NCBI GenBank assembly: GCA_038254435.1 | Contig: JBBSGD010000074.1 | Location: 1-8,133, forward strand | Direction: 5' to 3' | Source of the DNA: JBBSGD01 sp038254435 | GTDB taxonomy: Bacteria > Actinomycetota > CADDZG01 > WHSQ01 | DNA length: 8,133 nucleotides | In this document: piece by piece, positions 1 to 4,622 of the stretch | Layout of the letters: each line of letters opens with the position of its first letter | How positions within the stretch are numbered: the first letter of the stretch is position 1 | Program-made: the position numbers and the translations under genes | Notes under the pieces: model-generated | Databases searched by the model: none | What the model was told of the DNA's origin: nothing | Seen by the model: only the letters and a program-made list of their open reading frames with translations

Positions 1-678
1 CAGCTCGGAGGTAACCGAAGCGCGTAACGACAGCTTGCGATGGATGTCGTTGGCGGTGAACCCGGGCGTGTCCGTGGGCACGATGAAGCCGCGGATGCCG
101 TCGTCGGTCTGAGCCCACACGATCGCCATGTCGGCGATACCACCGTTGGTGATCCACATCTTGGTGCCGCTCAAGACCCAGTCGTCCCCGTCCTGCTTGG
201 CGCTGGTGCGCATATCGGACGGGTTGCTGCCATAGTCGGGCTCCGTCAGGCCGAAGCAGCCGATGACCTCGCCGGCCGCCATGCGCGGCAACCACTCCTG
301 CTTCTGTTCTTCGGAGCCGAACTTGTAGATCGGGAACATCGCCAGCGAGCCCTGCACGGAGACGAGGCTTCGAATCCCCGAGTCACCCGCCTCGAGCTCC
401 ATCGAGGCGAGGCCGTAGCTGACCGAGTTGCCCCCGGCGCAGCCATATCCGTGGAGATGCATGCCGAGAAGGCCGAGCCCCGCCAGCTCGGGAACGAGGT
501 CCCTCGGGAAATGGGCGTTCTCGAACCAGTCGCCGATGTCCGGCAGCACTCGCTCGGCCACGAAGCGACGCACCGTATCCCGCAGCATGCGCTCCTCGTC
601 GGACAATAGGGCGTCGACGTCCAGGAAATCCAGAGGGTCGGGCCGCTTGCGTTTTCCTGATCTTGAGGCTGTCGCCAC
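1..678 (-). CDS. Acyl-CoA dehydrogenase, glutaryl-CoA dehydrogenase-like (N-terminal part, cut by window edge)
   Basis: This FAD-dependent enzyme would oxidise the alpha-beta bond of an acyl-CoA. Reading leftward from a GTG at 678, 226 codons stay open to base 1, so the C-terminal FAD-binding helical domain and the catalytic base are outside the window. Visible are an N-terminal helical domain (about residues 25-130), the CFGLTEPDYGSNPSDM stretch at 141-156, MWITNGG at 174-180, and RKLSLRASVTSEL at 214-226. The match to human glutaryl-CoA dehydrogenase is close: HGYGCAG near 76-82, DSGIRS near 99-104, and the KxSLRAS motif. Arg103-Ser104 align, by recall, with the glutarate-binding Arg94-Ser95. 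This supports a glutaryl-CoA or short-chain dicarboxylyl-CoA substrate, but decarboxylation cannot be judged without the C-terminus. The GTG start has a GAGGAGA ribosome site at 683-689. The enzyme family is secure; the substrate is inferred. Confidence 0.93.
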   Translation of the reverse strand, partial: MATASRSGKRKRPDPLDFLDVDALLSDEERMLRDTVRRFVAERVLPDIGDWFENAHFPRDLVPELAGLGLLGMHLHGYGCAGGNSVSYGLASMELEAGDSGIRSLVSVQGSLAMFPIYKFGSEEQKQEWLPRMAAGEVIGCFGLTEPDYGSNPSDMRTSAKQDGDDWVLSGTKMWITNGGIADMAIVWAQTDDGIRGFIVPTDTPGFTANDIHRKLSLRASVTSEL

Positions 679-682
679 GCCG

Positions 683-689
683 TCTCCTC
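683..689 (-). promoter_or_regulatory. Ribosome binding site for the acyl-CoA dehydrogenase
   Basis: GAGGAGA on the minus strand ends four bases before the GTG at 678. It supports this GTG as the start; no in-frame ATG in this region begins a better reading of the N-terminus. Confidence 0.6.
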
Positions 690-749
690 GACTCGTCCTT
701 TAGTCTGCGCTCATCTGATTGTCACACCTTGCGGGGAAGTGGGAGGGCC

Positions 750-1541
750 GTGACCCAAGCAGAGGATCTGCGCGACGTCGAGACCATCGTCTTCGACATG
801 GACGGAGTGTTGTACCGAAGGGACGATGCCATACCGGGCTCGGCCGAGACGATCGCGCGCCTGCGGGCCCGCGGTGTGCACACGATCTTCTGCACGAACA
901 ACTCGCGCTACTCGGTAGATGAGTACCTCGACAAGCTCGCCGCCCTTGGCATACCGACGGATCTTTCCGACCTGCTCACCTCTGGTTTGGTGACCGCCGA
1001 GAGCCTGCAGGAGCGCGGATTCGCAGGGCGGAGTGCCATCGTCGTCGGGGGAGACGGTGTGCGCAAGGCGCTGACGGACTCCGGCATCGTGGTAGAGGAC
1101 GATCCGGGTGTCGCCGCGTCCGACCTCGTGGTGATCGGCTGGGACCCCGGCTTCGACTACGCCGCCATGGCGCGCGCCGCTGGCGCCGTGCGGGATGGGG
1201 CAACGCTGATTGCCACCAACGCCGACGCCACCTTTCCAGCGCCGGAGGGCCTCGTGCCGGGAGCCGGGGCCATCCTCGCCTCGATCGAGACCGCCTCTGG
1301 TCGCCGCGCCGAGGTGATGGGCAAGCCCCACCGTCCGATGACCGACGCGCTGGCCAAGCGAGTGGGCCACGCCCGGCGCGTGGCCATAGTGGGGGACCGC
1401 CCCGACACCGACCTTGCGGCCGGGGTCGTCATGGGCTGGACCAAGGTGCTGGTTCTCACCGGAGTCACGCAGGCGAGCGGTGTGAGCGGCGTCCAGCCCC
1501 AGCCCGACGTCGTCCTCGACAGCCTGGCCGGTTGGCCCTAA
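750..1541 (+). CDS. HAD-IIA (NagD-type) phosphatase, counterpart of mycobacterial Rv1692
   Basis: This is a Mg-dependent phosphohydrolase of HAD subfamily IIA, 263 aa. Motif I is FDMDGV with nucleophile Asp16 and acid Asp18. Motif II is the TNNS stretch at 49-52. A NagD-type cap region contains TNADATFPAPEGLVPGAGAI at 156-175. The motif III lysine is Lys192 in MGKP, and motif IV is GDRPDTD at 215-221. The position just upstream of the Rv1693-tlyA-nadK cluster matches Rv1692, reported in M. tuberculosis as a glycerol-3-phosphate phosphatase; sharing that substrate is inference. The GTG at 750 is preferred because the motif-I strand begins soon after it. GGGAGGG at 741-747 is very close to that start, while GGGGAAG at 733-739 is better spaced. 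An in-frame TTG at 729 and an ATG at 663 extend the frame, but the ATG would overlap the divergent dehydrogenase. A TAGTCT box at 701-706 could be its -10 element, with no clear -35. Confidence 0.92.
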   Translation: MTQAEDLRDVETIVFDMDGVLYRRDDAIPGSAETIARLRARGVHTIFCTNNSRYSVDEYLDKLAALGIPTDLSDLLTSGLVTAESLQERGFAGRSAIVVGGDGVRKALTDSGIVVEDDPGVAASDLVVIGWDPGFDYAAMARAAGAVRDGATLIATNADATFPAPEGLVPGAGAILASIETASGRRAEVMGKPHRPMTDALAKRVGHARRVAIVGDRPDTDLAAGVVMGWTKVLVLTGVTQASGVSGVQPQPDVVLDSLAGWP

Positions 1542-1552
1542 AGAGCGGATTA

Positions 1553-2311
1553 CTAGTAGCGGTGCCAGTCGTAGCTCTGCCACGGCGTTGCCGCTTTTTG
1601 GGGGCGGCCTCCCAGAAGGAATATGGCGATCGCCCCGAACACGAACCCGCCGACATGCGCCTGCCACGCAACGCCCGGCTGCGACACGAAGATCTGGAAC
1701 AGCAGCCACAGCCCGAGCACGACGAAGGCCGACAGCCGCAGCACCGTAAAGAAGAAGAAAATTGGCACGATCGTGTTGATGCGGGCGCGCGGAAAAAGCA
1801 CGAGGTACGCGCCGAGAGTTCCGGCAATGGCTCCGGACGCTCCTACCGCAGGAATCAGCGAGCCGTCTCCGTGCAAGCTCGATAGGATCTGCGCGAAGCT
1901 GGCTGCAAAGCCGCATACGAGGTAGAAAACGACGTACTTGAGGCGGCCCAGGTAGTCCTCGACGTTGTTGCCAAAGATCCACAGGAACAGCATGTTGCCG
2001 GCGATGTGCAGGAAGCCTGCGTGCAGGAACATGGCGGACACCATGGCCCCGAGGAAGCTGAGCGTGTCGCGCCCGGGGATGTTGGCGATGGCGCCCCTGA
2101 ATCCGTACTGAATCGATCCGGCGGGACAGGTGTGTTGAAGCTGGCAGGGGACGGCCGCGTGCTTGACGAAATAGGCCTGCGCCGCGTTGCTGGAGCCGAA
2201 GCCCGGCTCGAGCAAGAAGAACGCGAGCACATTAATGGCGATCAGGGCGACGGTTACGATCGGGAATCGACGTGTCGGGTTGGAATCGGAGATGGGAATG
2301 AGACTCAGCAC
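1553..2311 (-). CDS. Rhomboid family intramembrane serine protease
   Basis: This polytopic membrane protease cleaves transmembrane substrates within the lipid bilayer. From the GTG at 2311 it has 252 aa and begins MLSLIPISDSNPTRRFP, the usual opening of short bacterial rhomboids. Membrane segments are visible near residues 18-34, 87-112, 125-142, 155-172, 180-207 and 218-234. The catalytic serine is Ser160 in GASGAIAG and the catalytic histidine is His219 in QAHVGG. The conserved HxxxxHxxxN motif is His97, His102 and Asn106. A loop before the catalytic core has two cysteines (Cys56 and Cys62), which could form a disulfide. An ATG at 2365 would add 18 residues, but these look non-native and would remove most of the intergenic space before the divergent phasin-like gene. 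The gene is convergent with the HAD gene, 11 bp apart, with no terminator seen. Family assignment is firm; the substrate is unknown. Confidence 0.94.
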   Translation of the reverse strand: MLSLIPISDSNPTRRFPIVTVALIAINVLAFFLLEPGFGSSNAAQAYFVKHAAVPCQLQHTCPAGSIQYGFRGAIANIPGRDTLSFLGAMVSAMFLHAGFLHIAGNMLFLWIFGNNVEDYLGRLKYVVFYLVCGFAASFAQILSSLHGDGSLIPAVGASGAIAGTLGAYLVLFPRARINTIVPIFFFFTVLRLSAFVVLGLWLLFQIFVSQPGVAWQAHVGGFVFGAIAIFLLGGRPQKAATPWQSYDWHRY

Positions 2312-2325
2312 CTGCCGAGTATAAG
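2298..2325 (+). promoter_or_regulatory. Possible divergent promoter for the phasin-like gene
   Basis: ATGAGA at 2298-2303 (4 of 6 to TTGACA) and TATAAG at 2320-2325 (5 of 6 to TATAAT) are separated by 16 bp. Transcription would begin near 2332, leaving about 34 nt of leader with a strong ribosome site. The -10 box lacks the conserved final T, so this is a weak prediction. It overlaps the minus-strand TATACT. Confidence 0.35.
2318..2323 (-). promoter_or_regulatory. -10 box (TATACT) of a likely leaderless rhomboid transcript
   Basis: On the minus strand TATACT is followed by CGGCAG and then the GTG at 2311. With the usual distance from -10 box to start point, transcription would begin at or next to the G of GTG, giving a leaderless mRNA, which is common in actinobacteria. 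No Shine-Dalgarno sequence precedes the GTG. No good -35 is visible at 16-18 bp; a TTGGCA lies too far away, 26 bp upstream. Confidence 0.5.
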
Positions 2326-2353
2326 AAGCGATCGCCTGCGAGCGGTCCCTGCC

Positions 2354-2360
2354 AAGGAGG
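2354..2360 (+). promoter_or_regulatory. Strong ribosome binding site for the phasin-like gene
   Basis: AAGGAGG, a full match to the anti-Shine-Dalgarno core, lies five bases before the ATG at 2366. It fixes that start against the much longer reading frame that is open from 2006. Confidence 0.85.
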
Positions 2361-2365
2361 AGCAC

Positions 2366-2827
2366 ATGCTGGAAGAGGTTCGGCGCTTGGCGCTCATCTC
2401 GAGCGGAGTCGCAGAGCTGACGCGCAACCGGGCCGAGCAGATAGCCCGGGACTTCGTGAAAAGGGGCGAGGTGGGCCGCGATCAGGTGTCCGCGCTCGCC
2501 GGAGAGCTAATCGAGCGCAGCAAGCAGAACCGCAGGGAAGTGATGGACATCGTCCGGGCCGAGATCACAAGCCAGATGTCGGCTCTGGGCGTTGCAACGA
2601 GCCGCGACGTCCAGCGGGTCGAGCGACGCGTCGCCCGCCTCGAGGAGCGCCCTGCCGCCGCCCCGGACCGCAGGACCACCGCAGCCAGCAAGAAGGCCGG
2701 TTCCGGCAAGACGGCGCGCAAGAAGTCGATGTCCGGGGCCGGCAAGACGACTCGCAAGAGAACAACGGGCGCAAGCAAGACGGCACCTAAGAAGAGCGCC
2801 GCGAAGTCGACGAAGAGCGGACGCTGA
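2366..2827 (+). CDS. Phasin-like coiled-coil protein with basic Lys/Thr/Ser repeat tail
   Basis: The product has 153 aa. Residues 1-95 are charged and helical, with GEVGRDQVSALAGELIERSK at 34-53 and DVQRVERRVARLEER at 81-95. This resembles the phasin / polyhydroxyalkanoate granule-associated family, whose members coat storage granules and often pair a helical head with a basic, low-complexity tail (as in PhaF). Residues 96-107 form a Pro/Ala linker. Residues 109-153 are a Lys-, Arg-, Thr-, Ser-rich tail likely to be disordered and to bind nucleic acid. No PHA synthase or depolymerase gene is in the window, so granule association is unproven; a nucleoid-associated or general scaffold role is equally possible. 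It sits 17 bp upstream of the small ORF that leads the tlyA operon and may be cotranscribed with it. The A-rich base composition of the tail simply reflects lysine codons. Confidence 0.82.
   Translation: MLEEVRRLALISSGVAELTRNRAEQIARDFVKRGEVGRDQVSALAGELIERSKQNRREVMDIVRAEITSQMSALGVATSRDVQRVERRVARLEERPAAAPDRRTTAASKKAGSGKTARKKSMSGAGKTTRKRTTGASKTAPKKSAAKSTKSGR
2690..2824 (+). repeat. Degenerate Lys-Thr protein repeat in the phasin-like tail
   Basis: The tail contains imperfect copies, spaced about 11-13 residues, of the pattern [GS]-K-T-x-[RP]-K-[KR]-[ST]: GKTARKKS at 114-121, GKTTRKRT at 126-133 and SKTAPKKS at 137-144, ending in a partial AKSTKSGR. The DNA copies share aagacg-type cores but have diverged, so this is a protein-level repeat rather than a recent tandem duplication. 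Confidence 0.7.
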
Positions 2828-2832
2828 GGGGG

Positions 2833-2838
2833 TTTAAT
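2833..2838 (+). promoter_or_regulatory. Possible -10-like AT patch before the small ORF
   Basis: TTTAAT stands out in a GC-rich context and is followed by six bases and then the ATG at 2845, the same spacing as the rhomboid leaderless start. It lacks the near-invariant A at position 2 of a -10 box. A GAGGGGG at 2826-2832 could instead be a somewhat distant ribosome site. It is a weak candidate for an internal operon promoter. Confidence 0.22.
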
Positions 2839-2844
2839 CAGGCC

Positions 2845-3015
2845 ATGTCACACAACGCCACAAGCCGGCACGACCCGGCGGAGTCGCAGGCCGCTCTGGA
2901 GCGCGCCGAGGGACGGGCGGACGAGGCCCGGCTTGCCGTCCTCGAGGAGCTCGACGAAGTGCTCGAGGCCGAGCTCGAGCGAGACGATGCCGAAACCCGG
3001 GCGCCTGGACGCTGA
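2845..3015 (+). CDS. Small acidic helical protein, positional counterpart of Rv1693
   Basis: This 56-aa ORF starts MSHNATSRHDPAESQAALER and ends in TGA at 3013-3015. Residues 12-50 are rich in Glu, Ala, Leu and Arg with a heptad-like pattern (VLEELDEVLEAELERDD at 32-48), so a single amphipathic helix or short coiled coil is likely. No catalytic motif or membrane segment is seen. It occupies the place of the 58-aa conserved hypothetical Rv1693, between the HAD phosphatase and tlyA in M. tuberculosis. Size, position and a 29-nt overlap with the tlyA start suggest a real gene that is translationally coupled to tlyA. Function is unknown; assignment to a family is inferred from position and size. 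Confidence 0.78.
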   Translation: MSHNATSRHDPAESQAALERAEGRADEARLAVLEELDEVLEAELERDDAETRAPGR

Positions 3016-3775
3016 GCTCGTCCGCCGGGGCCTCGTCGCATCGCGCGGCGACGCCAAGCGGGCCATCGATCAGGGCCACGTCCTCGTGCGAGGGGTGCCG
3101 GCAACGGGGGCCCACACGCTCGTCGGCGGTGACGCGTCCATTGCTCTGGCGGCCCCCTCTCGCCGCTACGTATCGCGCGGGGGAGACAAGCTCAACGGCG
3201 CGCTCGAGGTCCTCTCCGTCGAGGTGGCCGGGCGCCGCTGGCTGGACGCGGGAGCGTCGACCGGAGGCTTCACCGACAGGCTGCTGAAGGGCGGGGCGGC
3301 CCAGGTGGCCGCCGTCGACGTCGGCTACGGACAGCTCGACTGGGGTCTGCGCGGCGACTCCCGGGTGATCGTCCTCGAGCGCACCAATGTGCGGAGTCTC
3401 GTGCCACAAGACCTCCCGTGGCGCCCGGATGCAGTCGTTGCAGATCTGTCGTTCATCTCGCTGCGCACCGTCCTCGGCGCACTCGTCGCCGTCGCAGCAG
3501 CGGAAGCCGACTTCGTGCTGATGGTCAAGCCCCAGTTCGAGGTGGGCCGCGGCCGCGTCGGGCGCCACGGGGTGGTGAGCGACCCCAGCCTGTGGAAAGA
3601 AGCCATCCTGGGAGTGGTGGCGGAGGGTGAAGCCAAAGGGCTCGCCCTTGCCGGCGCCGCCGCTTCGCCTCTTGAGGGCCCGGCCGGCAACCGTGAGTTC
3701 TTCGTCCACCTCCGGCGGGGCGCCGTCGCCGCTACCGGGGTCGTGGACGCAGCCCTGGCCGCAGCACCGCGATGA
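2987..3775 (+). CDS. tlyA: TlyA, 16S/23S rRNA (cytidine-2'-O)-methyltransferase
   Basis: The enzyme uses S-adenosylmethionine to methylate the ribose of C1409 in 16S rRNA and C1920 in 23S rRNA; in mycobacteria its loss gives capreomycin and viomycin resistance. It has 262 aa, close to the 268 aa of the M. tuberculosis protein. Residues 5-56 form an S4-type RNA-binding domain (RLDAELVRRGL at 6-16). The interdomain linker is RRYV at 59-62, where M. tuberculosis has RAWV. The FtsJ-like domain carries the SAM loop DAGASTGGF at 87-95, DVGYGQLDW at 111-119, ADLSFISL at 152-159 and VKPQFEVG at 180-187. The family's catalytic tetrad is present as Lys68, Asp153, Lys181 and Glu237. The ATG at 2987 is chosen because the S4 domain starts right after it; an in-frame ATG at 2933 adds 18 residues that only mirror the overlapping small ORF. 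Confidence 0.96.
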   Translation: MPKPGRLDAELVRRGLVASRGDAKRAIDQGHVLVRGVPATGAHTLVGGDASIALAAPSRRYVSRGGDKLNGALEVLSVEVAGRRWLDAGASTGGFTDRLLKGGAAQVAAVDVGYGQLDWGLRGDSRVIVLERTNVRSLVPQDLPWRPDAVVADLSFISLRTVLGALVAVAAAEADFVLMVKPQFEVGRGRVGRHGVVSDPSLWKEAILGVVAEGEAKGLALAGAAASPLEGPAGNREFFVHLRRGAVAATGVVDAALAAAPR

Positions 3776-4566
3776 AGATCGAGCGCGTCGGGATCGTGAC
3801 CCACCCCGGCAAGAGGAAGAGCCTCGACGCAGCGCGCGACCTCACCGCTTATCTCGCCGGCAGGAACGTGGCAGTCACCGAAGACGATCCCGACCTCGTG
3901 CTGTCGCTGGGCGGAGACGGAACGATGCTGAGGGCTGCCCAGATCGCCCACCGCGCCGACGCGCCGCTTCTGGGAGTAAACCTCGGCGCCCTCGGCTATC
4001 TGACCGAGGTCGACGCAGGCGACGAACGCGTTGCTCTACAGCGCGTTTTCGAAGGCGACTTCCGCATCGAGCAGCGCTTGATGCTCGCATGCGCGGCGGA
4101 CTTGCGCGGCGAGAAGGCCGCCTATACGGGTCTGAACGAGGTGCTCATCGAGCGTTCCTCCCGCTACCGCATGGTCCGCCTGAGCGTCGCCGTCGACGGC
4201 GATCACCTCGAGGACTTCAATGCCGACGGGGTGATCGTGGCGACCCCCACCGGGTCTACTGCATACGCGCTGTCCGCGGGGGGGCCCATCGTGTCGCCGC
4301 GCGCCGACTGCCTCGTTCTGGTCCCGGTTAGCCCTCACCGGATCTTCGCCCGTCCGATCGTGCTCGCACCCGACGAGGTGGTCACCGTGACACTCCTCGC
4401 CGATCACCAGAAGGCGTCCCTGTCGCTCGACGGCGGGCTCGGGTGCGATCTGCCGACCGGAGCTGTGGTGACGGTGAGGCGGCATCCGCGCTCGCTGCGC
4501 CTGGTGCGGCTCAGCGGCCCCGGTTTCGTGCAGCGTCTGCGCGCCAAGCTGGACTTGCGCCCCTGA
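3772..4566 (+). CDS. nadK: NAD kinase
   Basis: The enzyme phosphorylates NAD to NADP in the cytosol (ATP or polyphosphate as donor in actinobacterial ppnK enzymes). It has 264 aa. The diagnostic GGDGT motif is at 47-51 within LVLSLGGDGTMLRAAQ. Also present are GVNLGALGYLTEV at 68-80, the Asn-Glu pair at 122-123, and the nucleotide-binding segment NADGVIVATPTGSTAYALSA at 150-169, followed by GGP. The C-terminal half is the usual beta-rich domain, with LDGG at 219-222. The ATG overlaps the tlyA stop as ATGA, and no good ribosome site precedes it, so translation is probably coupled to tlyA. The family is often slightly longer at the N-terminus (about 290-310 aa); this copy is compact but has all key motifs. 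Confidence 0.96.
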   Translation: MKIERVGIVTHPGKRKSLDAARDLTAYLAGRNVAVTEDDPDLVLSLGGDGTMLRAAQIAHRADAPLLGVNLGALGYLTEVDAGDERVALQRVFEGDFRIEQRLMLACAADLRGEKAAYTGLNEVLIERSSRYRMVRLSVAVDGDHLEDFNADGVIVATPTGSTAYALSAGGPIVSPRADCLVLVPVSPHRIFARPIVLAPDEVVTVTLLADHQKASLSLDGGLGCDLPTGAVVTVRRHPRSLRLVRLSGPGFVQRLRAKLDLRP

Positions 4567-4573
4567 GCCCGGC

Positions 4574-4607
4574 GGGCGGAAACAGGGCAGGTTGTCGCGT
4601 TCCGCCC
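4574..4607 (+). other. Inverted repeat in the nadK-recN gap, possible RNA hairpin
   Basis: GGGCGGAA at 4574-4581 pairs perfectly with TTCCGCCC at 4600-4607 around an 18-nt loop. The downstream arm ends just before the TAGGAT (4609-4614) that could be the recN ribosome site. The upstream arm can instead form a 4-bp hairpin with GCCC at 4567-4570. No T-run follows, so it is not a classical intrinsic terminator; an attenuator, processing site or protein-binding site is possible. Confidence 0.4.
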
Positions 4608-4622
4608 TTAGGATTCTCGTAA

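Noticed and set aside
40..609. 189-codon plus-strand open frame at the left edge
   Set aside because: It is the exact antisense of the acyl-CoA dehydrogenase, whose motifs are unambiguous.
1590..1608. Hairpin (GCCGC / GCGGC) downstream of the HAD stop as a terminator
   Set aside because: The stem is only 5 bp, lies within rhomboid coding sequence, and has no T-run after it on either strand.
711..1982. 423-codon open frame on the minus strand across the HAD gene and rhomboid C-terminus
   Set aside because: It lies antisense to the HAD gene with its clear motifs and out of frame with the rhomboid gene. Its composition is Arg/His/Gly-rich with no recognisable domain, typical of a GC-rich shadow frame.
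2006..2365. N-terminal extension of the phasin-like gene by 120 codons
   Set aside because: The extension is antisense to the rhomboid N-terminus, and the consensus AAGGAGG site five bases before ATG 2366 marks the true start.
2941..2986. GAGCTCGA / CTCGAG-rich stretch as a protein-binding repeat
   Set aside because: The short palindromes come from alternating Leu and Glu codons in the small ORF (LEELDEVLEAELER), with no regular DNA period beyond the codons.
4586..4614. LexA (SOS) box before recN
   Set aside because: RecN is often SOS-controlled, so I looked for GAAC-N4-GTTC. Only one half-site (GTTC at 4599-4602) exists, and the partner position reads GTTG, so there is no support.
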